DNA from: Helicoverpa zea
Lineage: Eukaryota; Arthropoda; Insecta; Lepidoptera; Noctuidae
Direction: 5' to 3'
NCBI RefSeq assembly: GCF_022581195.2
Contig: NC_061480.1
Span: forward strand, 62,001-126,000
Length of the DNA: 64,000 nucleotides
In this document: positions 20,546-31,264 of the stretch, piece after piece
How positions within the stretch are numbered: the stretch's first letter is position 1
Layout of the letters: the number at the start of each line of letters is the position of its first letter
Notes under the pieces: model-generated
Database searches by the model: none
What the model was told of the DNA's origin: nothing
What the model saw: the letters and a program-made list of their open reading frames with translations, nothing else
Program-made: the position numbers and the translations under genes

Positions 20546-20815
20546 AATTTCTACCTCGGCTACGAGGTTTTGAGTATTTCCGCTTGTTTCTGTATTTTAG
20601 TGCTAATTTCCCTACGGCTCTCTTGGAGAACTGTGATGGGGTCATCGGGATGGGTTTAAGTGTGCCTTGGTCGGCGGAGTTTGGTTCCTATTGGGCGGCC
20701 GATACGATCAGTCGAAGTGACGCTTGGTAAGGCGTTTGAGGAATTGCGCCACGGTAGGCACTCTGAGATCAACGTGTAACATTTCGTTACGGTCTGCGTC
20801 AGGACCGCCGTCACA
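20546..20815 (-). mobile_element. Inverted Jockey-like ORF2 C-terminal scrap
   Basis: Read on the minus strand it repeats the end of ORF2 seen at 2-316 and the block at 20450-20545. The two scraps face each other as an imperfect palindrome with arms at about 20465-20535 and 20720-20790. Confidence 0.7.
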
Positions 20816-20886
20816 AATCACCTTGGGTGGGCCGAAACCTGACATTCGTTCTTTGTATGGCCGTTTTTCGTGTTACCCCTACGTCT

Positions 20887-21598
20887 CTACCTGCTTGAGA
20901 CACCTTGTCTTTCCGAAAGAAGTGGAGCAAAAGTCTCACTCCCCTTTAGAGGAGACCTAATTATGTTGCAGCCTGCCCTTCTGCAACGCCATCTGAACCC
21001 CAACTTATAATTTATATTGGTCTCCGCATTCATGGGACGTCCACAGGATGGGCAGCGCGGCGTCTGCGACGGAATTAGGAGCCACCGTTTTGCCGCTTCA
21101 ATGGCCCTTTCTTCGCTCCAAATAGCCGCAGCATAATTCCAAATATTAAAATTTCTATAGTCTGTTTTTTAATCTCGTAGACTAAATTGACACTTGCAAA
21201 ATGTCAAACTTTCTAATAATTTTGCTAGCTCTGTGGTGCAGTGTTGTACTTACGATACCGGTTCGTTGAATCGTAACTTTTTATCTATAATATACGAATT
21301 TAATATTCATTCAAAGTTTTATATTTAAAATTCACGTACGTACACATGGCTGTAAGACGTGCTACAAACTGTCAGGGATATCTGACCACGCAAAGCCATG
21401 CGTAATCATCAAGGATAAGCCCATTATTTCAGGATGACTTATTGTAAAAAGTTACGATTCAACGAACCAGTATCGTAAGTACAACACTTCACCACAGAGC
21501 TAGCAAAATTATTTGGAAGTTTGACATTTTGCAAGTGTCAATTTAGTCTACGAGATTAAAAAACAGACTATAGTTAATACTATTCGAAATGGTTCCAT
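20887..21598 (-). pseudogene. Zinc-ribbon transposase-like N-terminus, split by a MITE
   Basis: On the minus strand a frame starts at ATG 21598-21596 (MEPFRIVL), is interrupted by the MITE at 21158-21570, and continues in the same frame to TAG at 20889-20887 if the MITE and one TA are removed. The continuation carries a zinc ribbon, CPSCGRPM then FRWRCRRAGC (C-x2-C ... C-x4-C), preceded by IWSEERAIEAAKRWLL. Such ribbons sit at the N-terminus of ISXO2/Merlin-type transposases and their domesticated relatives. That assignment is inference from the pattern. The catalytic domain is absent; after the ribbon the sequence becomes unrecognisable. It could also be a host zinc-ribbon protein. Confidence 0.45.
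21158..21570. mobile_element. MITE with ~120-bp TIRs and TA duplication
   Basis: A 413-bp element with termini TAGTCTGTTTTTTAATCTCG and its reverse complement. The inverted similarity runs about 120 bp. TA flanks at 21156-21157 and 21571-21572. Removing it and one TA restores a reading frame across the site, which fixes the borders. Confidence 0.85.
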
Positions 21599-21604
21599 TT
21601 CACC

Positions 21605-21790
21605 GATACAACTACCTAAAACTGCAATCTAAAACTAAAATAATAACTAAAAACTGAAATCTAAAACTAAAATAAAAACTACAACCTAAAACAAAACTAC
21701 AAATTAAAACTAATAAAATAAAAAAACAAACTACCTAAAAAATTAATCAAATTAAGTAATATGAACTAAAAATAACAAAATCAAAGTAAA
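21605..21790. repeat. A-rich degenerate tandem repeat
   Basis: Repeated variants of AACTAAAATAAAAACTAC give a low-complexity block. No coding potential. Confidence 0.6.
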
Positions 21791-22098
21791 GAAGAGCAAA
21801 ACAAACAAAAATAACAACTGAGTACTAAAAAGCAGGAGAGAAAAACTGAAATTTTAATATTTAGAACGTATTGAGAATTCCCAACCAGTTCCGCGTATTT
21901 TCTGTACCAGTACGTTAAGATCAAACTACCGTAACGAGAAATGGTCTTACACTTAGAAAAATTAAATGTTGAATGTAATAACGCTTTACAATGAGTCACA
22001 GACGACACTTATTTATTTTTTGTTTTCTTTTCTGCTCATAGTGCCCCTAAGCGTATACTCCAACTCCTACAACTCCGCCCCTAAGACGACCCACTGAC

Positions 22099-22656
22099 CA
22101 CCGATCCTCTCGAAATACATATAGAGAGTGGCTACCTAATTGCTACCAGCTACCATTAGTTGCTACCCTCGTGGTTTTAAAGATATTCAGAATCACTATT
22201 CAGAATTCACTTTTCCCAGTGTGAAGAAACGGAGCAAAGTATTGAGTTTATTTTTCACCCAGAGTTGCTACCTAATTGCTACCCTCCAGAATTAAATTTT
22301 AGACCACATCGATTCCGTGGATAAAAAGATATTTAAAAAATGAGTTTTTGCGCCTAACAAAAATATATTAGCAAGTTAGCATACATAGGTTAATATGACA
22401 GGTAGACCATAGATAGCGCCTAACTCAAAAGTACTGTTTTGTATTGAACTGTCAACTTGCTCTGGGTGAAAAAACTCAATACTTTTGCGCCGTTTCTTCA
22501 CACTGGGAAAAGTGACAGCCATCCTGATATCAGAATGGCTGTCACCTTAGGATGCTGAATATCTCTAAAACCACGAGGGTAGCAATTGGTAGCAACTAAT
22601 GGTAGCTGGTATCAATTAGGTAGCAACTCTCTATATGTATTTCGAGAGGATCGGTG
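22099..22656. mobile_element. DNA transposon with ~200-bp TIRs
   Basis: The left arm from 22099 (CCGATCCTCTCGAAATACAT) is mirrored by the right arm ending at about 22656. Both arms contain the repeated GCTACC/GGTAGC block and CCCAGTGTGAAGAAACGG. The centre is AT-rich and non-coding. Part of the right end recurs at 25100-25178, followed by the same flank (GGTGATTTGTGA) in both places. Target duplication not resolved. Confidence 0.65.
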
Positions 22657-22832
22657 ATTTGTGATGGCGGTCCTGATGCAGACTCGTTAGGGACGTAGAA
22701 GGGTGCACCGGTTATCCTAAGGAAATATTTATTGTGCAGTACCTGCATTTGATATATAAGACGGGGTTCGGGACGGTGGGAGAATATAAGTCCCGCATAA
22801 GTCATGATGGGACGGATCACTGCTACGCCCAA
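22657..22832 (-). pseudogene. Jockey-like RT thumb fragment
   Basis: The minus strand reads IRPIMTYAGLIFSHRPEP, then LHNKYFLRITGAPFYV, the segment just before the ORF2 C-terminus in this LINE family. Bounded by the DNA transposon on its 3' side. No catalytic motif is included. Confidence 0.65.
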
Positions 22833-23129
22833 TGTATTTATTGTGAATATTAAGCCTTTTTTGTTGAAATATTTGTACTATGTAAATAAGTGAAACTGAC
22901 TGATCATGTTACATATAAGATTGGAATTAAAGTTATCACTGGGGTTGGTTCTATTTATTTAGCCTGCATAGGATACCTGGGGCTCGCCAGCAGTAAGCTT
23001 TGGATAAGCCTAGCCCTGCAATAACAGCAATACTCTAATAACTATATATTTACTTCTAGTAGTAAATATAATTATCTAGATATGACGAAGAAAAAGTAAA
23101 AGGCCGATTCCTTGCCTAAACATACTGGG

Positions 23130-23600
23130 ACAATGACATGGACATGGGACGGGCGGACCTTGTAAGTAGTTTTCTGGGAAGGTCTCTGAAGAGAAGGCCT
23201 CTATGGGCTTAACCTCCCCGGATATAGGGAGGGTCTGTTGGCGCGCGTTATGGCGCTTTGTCAGCCTCCTAGTATGGGGGCTGCCCCTGTAATTGGTATG
23301 ATGACCTCCCTGGAGGGAAAGGCTGGCTGGTGGTTTTTTTTTTTTATCAAGTTCTATGGGGAGAGCCTGTGGGTTGAGTCTGGTAGGATTGTGATGAGGG
23401 AATCCTCATTAAAGGGCTTTCACTCTGTCGGCGCGCGGTATCGAGGTTTGCTTTACTGTGCTAGTTTTGGGGGGCTATCAACCCCTAATTGCCGGGATGG
23501 TCATATTGGCCGCGAAGTATGCAGCTATGAGGTTTCGTACATAATGAGATGTCCTTTGGACGGGGAGAATCAGCGGTGCTGTGAGCCCCTAGGAACTTGA
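23130..23600 (-). pseudogene. Degenerate LINE ORF1 fragment
   Basis: On the minus strand about 23400-23580 aligns with the third knuckle and following lysine/arginine-rich stretch of the ORF1 at 18270-18420. The frame is full of stops. It lies between an unassigned AT-rich stretch (22833-23130), whose GGGGCTCGCCAGCAG block resembles 27905-27965, and a direct repeat. Confidence 0.5.
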
Positions 23601-23659
23601 AAGCACCTGTGAGGCGCGAAGCAGTTGTCCTGGCTGTGGCCGTACAGCTAGCAACGGTT

Positions 23660-23830
23660 CACAATAGAGGACGAATAAGGAATAGCCCCGGCAGTAAGAA
23701 GGGTGGCTCGATGGTCTACAGAGCTGGGCAGCTCCGTATCAAAACCAAAAGAAAATCTAAAACTAAGAATAATTACAACTAATGTGACAGTTTGATACTT
23801 CTGTTTTTTATTGGTTTACTTCATATAGGT
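23660..23830. repeat. Direct repeat, copy 1
   Basis: Shares GGTGGCTCGATGGTCTACAG, GAGCTGGG and TTTGATACTTCTGTTTTTTA with about 26335-26505. Both copies lie next to minus-strand LINE fragments, so this is probably part of that LINE subfamily. Confidence 0.5.
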
Positions 23831-24178
23831 CATAGATTAGTCAAATATTATAACAGACAGTGCCCTAAGCCGTTTGGATCGTCACATTTCTAAAGAGAGC
23901 TGAGGAGTGATATGTATACAATGAAGAGATTTCTTATAGTAAATAAGTGAGCCGCCTTTGTAACGTATTTCCTTGAGTTCAGTCTTTAGATTCGCATCAT
24001 CCTTAATAATGAAAGCGCGAGACGGCGATATGCGTCTTTTTGACGTTAGAAATCCGTCGAGTAACTGCCCTGACGGGCTTTTCGGAGAGTAAGTTCCCCT
24101 AAATCGTTAAAGATGGGCCCAATATTACAGTATCGTTTGTGTATGGCGGTATTTAAAGCAGATGTGCAGTTGATCTTA

Positions 24179-24576
24179 GGGTCAATCCCCACTGAAAGAG
24201 CAGCGGCCGGCAGCGGCCGTAAATGAAAGTGATTGAGCTCGCGGCGCCGCACCGAGCCGCGCTCTTAAGCTGGATACTCACTAAGCAGTGTAGCACGTAA
24301 CGTATCAGATACGGTATCAAGTGAGTACGTAGGCACGAGTCCGCTTCAAGCCGCTCGCGCGTGGAGTGCTGTAAGCTCGCAGTGACCCGCCGAGTGGCGG
24401 TTTCACTACGAACACCAAGGCGGCTCGCAGTGTGCTCGTGAGGACCGTGGACGAGCCGTACCCACTTGCAGGTTGATACCGTATCTGATACGTTACGTGC
24501 TACACTTCTAAGTGAGTACCCAGCTTTACATTGTCCGTGCTCTTACGGCCGCTGCTCTTTCAGTGGGAATTGACCC
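24179..24576. mobile_element. PIF/Harbinger-type MITE, itself interrupted
   Basis: Termini GGGTCAATCCCCACTGAAAG and the reverse complement near 24556-24576, flanked by TTA at 24176-24178 and 24577-24579. A related uninterrupted copy sits at 35053-35215. A 3-bp TWA duplication is the hallmark of PIF/Harbinger elements. A second MITE (24268-24525) is inserted in it. Confidence 0.8.
24268..24525. mobile_element. MITE nested inside another MITE
   Basis: Ends AGCTGGATACTCAC and GTGAGTACCCAGCT, with inverted similarity for about 50 bp including ACGTAACGTATCAGATACGG. TTA lies on both sides (24265-24267, 24526-24528). The copy at 35053-35215 has the empty site with TTA once. Confidence 0.8.
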
Positions 24577-24704
24577 TTACGCTCGCTACACAAGGAGGAT
24601 GGAAGGTTTCATTTGTGTTAAGTTAACGAACCTAGCTTATTTTAAGTTGCGTAATGAACAATGACATGACATTATAAGCTCAATTCTTAAATATAAATAC
24701 TGTT

Positions 24705-24832
24705 ATATGCGTCAATTTCTTTTAAAAAGGCAACTTCAACTATAAGTCCCTCTACGAGACTACGACGTAGCAGTACGGCGTGTAGCGCGTAGCAGGGGGC
24801 GGGGCGACGCGCGTAGCAGCACGGGCTTTAGC
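24705..24832 (-). repeat. Dispersed repeat, inverted copy of 16434-16562
   Basis: The reverse complement matches the plus copy over the CTACGTCGTAGTCT and AAGTTGCCTTTTT blocks. The stretch from 24833 to 25099 holds no gene that can be seen. Confidence 0.5.
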
Positions 24833-25099
24833 TAGCTTTTTTTAGAACGCATTTTGGCACAAATTTTAGGGTCGATCCGGATAATTTCGCAAATTGGACC
24901 TTTTCAGAATCAGGTGCCATTTTGTGAGTTAGGCATTATACGATTAAACGATCGGACATAGACTGGTAACAAAGAAAAAGTACCTGTCGCACATTGATTA
25001 AACCTTCGTAAAGTTTAACGAACACACAATGACGCTCATTTGAACATCTTCATTAGTAATAGAGAAGATATTAAAAAAAAATGAGTTATTGCGCCTTAA

Positions 25100-25178
25100 A
25101 AATAGCAATTGGTAGCAACTAATGGTAGCTGGTAGCAATTAGGTAGCAACTCTCTATATGTATTTCGAGAGGATCGGT
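25100..25178. repeat. Right end of the 22099-22656 DNA transposon family
   Basis: Nearly identical to 22578-22656 (GGTAGCAACTAATGGTAGCT, GTATTTCGAGAGGATCGGTG). The rest of the element is absent. Confidence 0.65.
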
Positions 25179-25214
25179 GATTTGTGACGGCGGTCCAGAC
25201 GCAGACGGTTAATC

Positions 25215-26195
25215 GGCGTTCTACTGTAATGCCATGTCGCCGTTCATCCTATTTACGCAGAAGACTGTTTACTGCTTAACCGGACAGTTCCCTGAGGATG
25301 CTTAGGGGGGCAATAAGCTTAGCTTTACAACTAAGCGACTACGTACTAACTAAGCAACTTACAATGTAATCAAGTGCTCAATGTGTTACCCCCTCCCTGC
25401 CCCGGCCAGCAGTCTCGCTCTACTATTGGAGCTACCTGTGTGTAACATTGTGAATGATGTACGTAATTCACCATGTAAGAATGTCACCTGAACCTACTAA
25501 CTCCCCAGGCAGATGGGCCCAGTAGATATGTCTCCCTGCCCGGTGCAGGGGTTAAAGGAACGAGCGAATGCTTTCTTAAGTAAATGCGACCTTCCATCTG
25601 TTCCGCTTAATAGAAATTTCCGCAGTATTAGATACTATGTGCATTCATCGGTAGATAATTTCTTACTCACAGTTAAACGCTATCCATACTAGTCGTATTT
25701 GAGTGCCCCTAGGGCCTGTTCGATATCTGAGTGTCAGACCCAGAATCTCTAGTAGTTTTTGGGCGTTGTTGCCCGCAGCCTTAACCTCCGCCGCCAGACC
25801 CGGAATGATTGAGACTGAAGTGGGGTGCAGGGGAATGCCTCTGCGGGCTGAGTCTGGCGGTGGGGTTGTGAGGAGGGAATCCTCACTGAGGGGCTCTGTC
25901 TCTGTTGACAAGCATGACGGCGCTTGACCAGCCTCCTCCGAGCTAGTTTGGGGGCTTTAAGACAGAAAGCCCAAGAGTACGCAGCTGGGTGGAGCATTCA
26001 TGAATGTCCTTTGGGCTGGGGAAGTCTGCAGTCCTCCTGTGGCCATATAGTTGGCATCGGTGACATTGACCTACGATCGAGAATATAAGGCCTTTCGATC
26101 TTAAAGCCCGAAAGTGAGCAGACTTGATTTGGAAGATGGGGTGTGGGCCTATGGAGCAGGATCGTGTACACCGCAAAAGGGTATATCAGTAACGA
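25215..26195 (-). mobile_element. Minus-strand Jockey-like LINE: 3' UTR and broken ORF1
   Basis: On the minus strand the 3' UTR (about 25320-25215, containing GGTTAAGCAGTAAACAG) is preceded by ORF1 remnants. These are the knuckle QCHRCQLYGHR (about 26030-26060), LARRRLVKRR, and the conserved tail AAEVKAAGNNAQKLLEILG (about 25740-25800). Frames are broken several times and ORF2 is missing. 25321-25660 has no recognisable frame. Confidence 0.65.
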
Positions 26196-26334
26196 GGCCC
26201 AAGTAGTGGCATACACACACAGCCACCCGCGGTTAGGCGCGCGCCCACTGTATTAAGTTCATTTAATGTAAAATTTAACATTTTGTTCGTAGTACTTTTG
26301 TGATTTTTATGTTCGTATTAAGCTTACTATGAAT

Positions 26335-26505
26335 ATTACGCCGAATAAGAATTAGGGACAGCCCCGGCTGTAACATGGGTGGCTCGATTGTCTACAGAGC
26401 TGGGAAGCTCCGTATTCAAATTAAAATCAGAAGAAACCTAAAACTAAGTATAATTTAATTGAATAACAGATGCGACAATTTGATACTTCTGTTTTTTATT
26501 GGTAG
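26335..26505. repeat. Direct repeat, copy 2
   Basis: Partner of 23660-23830. Followed at once by another minus-strand LINE 3' region. Confidence 0.5.
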
Positions 26506-26990
26506 GAGGATTGAGGATGCCTAGAGTTTAGGGGGGTTAGGTTACTTTACAACTAAGCAACTTACAATTTAATCAATATTTATTTTTAGTTTTCTTAAGT
26601 AAATAATTATTAAACAAACGTATCGACAATGAAGTTTCTAACTGTCTTCACATATTGAGATAGTCACAAAACCTATAAAGAGAGAAAAATAATCAAAGGA
26701 AAGGTTATTAATAATTAAGGATCTTTCAAGTCGGGCCTAAAGGCTAGTCGCTATGGACCTAGGATAAGCATTGCCATCACGCGTGGCAATGCTACCAGCC
26801 GCTCATTACGCTCCCAGTCGACAGCGATGAGGGTTTCAGTTATCTCATCGTCTGGTTCTAGGAGGGCATGCCTAGGGCGGCGAATCCTACTTGTCGGCGA
26901 CGGACTACGCGCGGCGAGTGAAACATAGACCCTCGGACACGGGGGTCTCAAGTAGTAGCAGGCAGAGCCGTCCACACTTAGGCGCGTACC
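26505..26990 (-). mobile_element. Minus-strand Jockey-like LINE 3' fragment
   Basis: The minus strand reads SRIRRPRHALLEPDDEITET (about 26830-26910), the relative of SKLRRPRHTLTLPDDPITV in the ORF2 end at 2-316, followed by a 3' UTR-like stretch near 26560-26505. Confidence 0.55.
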
Positions 26991-27243
26991 GATAGCTACT
27001 CGTTATTTCGCTCGTAATTGTAAATTGTATCGTGAATAATATCGTGTTTATGTAATATTTAAATATTGATTAATGTTAATTAAATGTCCAAAGATATTGT
27101 TTACTAATGAATATGTTGTATATAAAGTTATGATAAGATGTGTAATGATAAGAAATGTTGATCTCATTATGTGTAATGTTTGTTTACGTTTTCGTGTGTA
27201 ATTACGTAACTTGTATTCTTGTTTTGAAATATTGTTTATAGTA

Positions 27244-27838
27244 AGTTCAACTCAGTCTTGCGCGCGGCCTTATGTGTGGGTAACCCTTGTACATATACAG
27301 TGACTTTGTGTGCGTGACAAGAGGTACAGTCGGGTACAAATACAGTTATTTAGGGGTTACAGCTGTTTAAAGAAAACAGTTATTACGTAATTTAATGTTT
27401 ATTTATTTATAATGATTCTAAATCGCTCCTTGAAAAATCAAATGATGAATTTTGCATTTTTAGTCCACACTTTTATTTATTGTCCTCGTACCCCGAGCTA
27501 GAAAATATGTAAGAAGTATTTAATTCATCTTAGATATTTCACCTCATTTATTTCTTAGGTACTGTCAATGTCAATTTGAAAAAACGTATGAGAAAATAAT
27601 GAAAAACTGTAAAATGTAATAATAAAAAGCTTTGAATGTTGTTTCATTTTTTGAAACGCTACCTGACTCCTTAAACATTTTCTCCGTGAAGAACTAGACA
27701 TTTTTGTAAACGACTGTACCCATAAGAAAAAGCTATAAGAACACGTCATGCTCGGACGACGTCACTTTCACACGAATGAAAGTTGTATATTTACAAGCCG
27801 ACGCACACATAGGGCCGCGCGCAAATCTGAGTTGAACT
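27244..27838. mobile_element. DNA transposon with inverted termini
   Basis: A 595-bp element with ends AGTTCAACTCAG and CTGAGTTGAACT. Inverted similarity continues through TTGCGCGCGGCC and TATGTGTG for about 60 bp. Target duplication not clear. The AT-rich interior has no convincing gene. 26991-27243 is AT-rich with nothing seen. Confidence 0.6.
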
Positions 27839-29369
27839 ATCTATACTATGTTAGTTATAAGTCTGGAAATAAATAATTATGTTGCGGGGTGGTTTTATTT
27901 GTGTGAATAGGGTACCTGGGGCTAAGTCACTGGCAGTATGCTATGTTGGGCCTAGCCCTGCTGCTGCCGTGGTATGATGGTGGCTTAGTCACAGGGATAG
28001 GCGACCTGCTCATCACCACGAGGAGTGATGGGTAGGGTTAGGGGATCCAGGCAGTACCACCACCCAAGGGTAAAACGCCGAGGAATGTCAGCGCCTGAGA
28101 GCCAGGGCATCGCCTCGCGACCATGGAAGGGTCGAAGGGTGGTGGGTACATACGGATCACAGCCGTGTGCTGAGTCTCCAAGACCAAGGTTTAAGATCAC
28201 CGTTAGGATTCCTATGACCTAAACCTAGAAAACGGTGATCCGACCTAGAGACTCAGACATACACCAGTTAGATTCTTATTAAGGGAAAATTATTAGTTCT
28301 AATTAGCAAATATATACACTTTATTGTAAGTCTAATTAGATTATAAGTAGAAATATATATATACACATGTACACAAATACTAAGAATCTATTGGTGAATT
28401 AATAAAACTACCCACGCAAACCGGGCGACCGTGTCTGTTTCGGTGAGAGCTCGCGGCTCGCGGCTCGCGAGATAAAAGGCGGGCCGCGACACGGTCACTT
28501 CGCTACGAGTCTCCGCCGAAACAACACGTCGCGTCCGGCTGCTGGTTCTACAATCAAGCTGTGTATTATTTATTCCGTCCCGTTGGCGTTCAAGAGATCG
28601 TGACCTATCTTCGTTTCTACGGCGCATAGCAGGGTGCGCGGGGTGCGGCGTAACCGGCGAACCTACCATCTTATTGCGTCGCATCAACTAGGGAGATCGT
28701 CCCTGACCACCGACTCACAACATCTACGGGTGGCCGAAACACTACTGATGCGGGAGGGAGTGTAAATTAAGATTTAATATTTAGACGAGATAGATATAAA
28801 AATGTAGACGTGTTGTTATACATGGCGTCCGTATACGCCCTCCGCGTACGCCTGTGCGTCAACGCGTCTGTACTACCCACCCGCCTAATTAACGAAACAG
28901 TAAAATAAAATGTAAATATTGCAACTTTACTAGCGTATCGCTGTAATGTAAGTTCGGTACTCCGATATGGGTTAATATTACTGGGTTTTAATTCTACAAA
29001 AGTCAGTAAGGCATTCATATCACAAAAAGGCTTTCGCTATGTCGAAGAAGAGCTCCCCCGTTGAGAGTTTACGTTGGAACCCAACGCGAGGACGTAATCC
29101 TCAACAATGCGGTAAACTTGGTGGAGTTTCTAAAATGCCATATAAAAAAAAACGCCGACATTTCCCTGACCCCACAGTAGCAGTCTAAACGTACACCTTG
29201 TTTTGTCTTAATGTTTCCCGGTACAACAAAATACAGTCCGCACATCGAAACCCGTTATCAAGAGCCAGCGACAACGGAGCGTCAACGTCTCGAAGCCATA
29301 CCCATAGTCCCTGGTTCTGAGTTATGTCCGTCCCGCACAGTGAGTGATAATTAAAGGTACCAATCACGC
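27839..29369. other. No gene recognised; possible LTR-like block on the minus strand
   Basis: 27900-28260 is a moderately GC-rich block related in part to 22960-23030. 28388-28750 is GC-rich; on the minus strand it has an AATAAATA signal, a TTTTATC box and arginine-rich open codons, and could be an LTR or gag-adjacent remnant. I do not recognise a family. 28751-29369 shows nothing supportable. Confidence 0.3.
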
Positions 29370-29815
29370 GACATAACAAAATTAGCTTTGCCGAGAATCC
29401 TCACAGCTCACAACAAGAAAAATTATACTTGCATGACGATCCAGATTTTTAACTCAATTCCCAAGACGATAAGAGAACTCCCATTATAAAAGTTCAAACT
29501 TAAAAATGGTTAATAGAAACAAATGTTTTTATAAGGTTCCAGAAGTCTTAAAACACAAAAAAAAGCATGATAAAAGTATTGTAGTGCAATTATACAGATT
29601 ATAATGTAATAATTGTATTCTCTCAAATGAAGGTTATTTTATTGGATTGCTTAAAATGTCACTTTTGTATGATGCTATGGGTACCAGTGTCTACTTATCT
29701 GCATCACGATTGAGCAGTGAGATATGCTGTACTTAATGTAACCTAACTATACACCCGTAATACCGTGTCTCTGTGAATAAAGATTCTTATTCTATTCTTG
29801 TTATAAACGATTGTC
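29370..29815 (+). mobile_element. CR1-type LINE 3' remnant
   Basis: Contains the closing segment of a CR1-like RT in broken frames (LTAHNKKNYTC, IFNSIPKTIRELPL, then after a shift KKWLIETNVF), a ~230-bp 3' UTR, and a terminal AATAAAGATTCTTATTCTAT. CR1-type elements commonly end in short repeats rather than poly(A). Confidence 0.6.
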
Positions 29816-30092
29816 TGTGCTATTTTACGATATAAAATTGATATTATGAACGAAATACGTTTGGTGCAAATGTGAATCCAACTTTAAAGAGGCTGATATT
29901 TCGACTGCTAAAACCTGATATTAAATTAGGATGTTTTCACGCGTAAAGCCGGCGACTTCACCCACATATGCCGTACAAGCTATTGAAATGGTAAGAATGC
30001 TGTATAAAGTCGATAAGTGGTGCCAGTGTGATTAACGCTATCTTACACATACACATAACATCAAAACTTTTACATAAAGAAAGTATTTCTTG

Positions 30093-30194
30093 TACGGTAG
30101 ACCGCACATCAGTGGTAACTGTCATGCACCTTAACTCAATAGTAATAAGTACGATTTTCCTATAACTGTTACCACTGACCTGAAGTTGACTGTA
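30093..30194. mobile_element. ~100-bp MITE, copy 1
   Basis: Inverse of 48842-48945. Termini TACGGTAGACCGCACATCAG and TACAGTCAACTTCAGGTCAG are imperfect inverted repeats running into GTGGTAAC. TA at the ends suggests a mariner-type MITE. 29816-30092 holds nothing recognised. Confidence 0.6.
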
Positions 30195-30202
30195 CAACTA
30201 GA

Positions 30203-30390
30203 GCACACTACAAACTAAGTCGGCCGATAGTTGGTTTGGGCTACTAAATCAGTATAAAGACACACGTAACAATAATCAGTCGTAATCGCATCAGACATAG
30301 TAAAAACTTTGATGGAATAGAAGATTTTCATCAAAAATATTTTTTCCAATCACCAAACCAAGTCGGCCGACTATTTAGTCTGCAGTGTAG
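30203..30390. mobile_element. MITE with CGGCCGA termini
   Basis: The inverted ends share CACTACAAACTAAGTCGGCC on the left and its imperfect reverse complement near 30360-30390. Related CGGCCGACTAAAAGTTTG motifs occur at about 49460-49480 and 52830-52848. Confidence 0.5.
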
Positions 30391-31264
30391 GCTTATAACT
30401 AGTAATTCCCTACCTTATGTATCTTCTATATCTTCTCAGTACTCGAGCATGTTCACACGTAGTTGCAGCGGCGCGGTTTTCTCGCCCGCGTCTGTCTTAT
30501 TCACTCGTGTTTGAAGAAAACTCGCGAGCAATCCATCTGAAATTCATAAGCAAGAAAATATATTGTTGCTGTTCATCAAATTTATTTACACTAATATTAA
30601 AAAGAGGACAAACTTTGTACTTTTGTTTTTAATGGACGATAAAGTCAACAACGACTGGACCGATTTGAGAAATTCTTTCACCATTAGAAAGCTACTTACA
30701 TTGTCTGCAGTAACATCCTACTATAATATTATAAATGCGAAAGTCCGTTACTTTTTGCGTCATTTAACCGATCACCATGGAACTTTGTACACATTCTTGG
30801 TGGTACTAGAATGAACATAGAATACTTTTTATCAACACACTATGCGGGCAGGAGCTAGTAGGCTATATTATATCCCGGTGCGGGATAGTAGTTCCCACGG
30901 GACGCGGGAGAAACGGCGGGAAAACGACTTGTGTTTAACATAAGGCAAGTATTTCTAGTACAATTATAATTAGTAATTCTGTACCTTATGACATATTTTC
31001 TCTGTATTCAGCTATGTTAAAGCGGTTTACTCGCCAACGCCACTGCGTCTAAGTTTCATTCACTGGTGTTTTTGGAGATTTCTCGAACAAACCATCTGAA
31101 ATTCATAAATAAGAAAATAATCATTTTTTATGGATTGAAAAGAGGAAAAAATTGTATTTATGTCCATAATGGATAAAGTCAAAATTACAGAACCGATTTT
31201 TAAAATTCCTTCAACATTAGAAGGCTACATTATCTGCCAATAACAGAGCTATATATTCAATTTA
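30391..31264. other. Helitron-like and unassigned repeat debris
   Basis: Two loosely related blocks (30415-30945 and 30965-31250) share GCAATCCATCTGAAATTCATA-type sequence and CCCGGTGCGGG/GGGACGCGGG motifs like those near the 3' ends of the Helitron-like minis. No supportable coding frame. Confidence 0.35.

Noticed and set aside
21605..21790. CRISPR-like or satellite array
   Set aside because: The repeats are irregular A-rich words without constant spacers.
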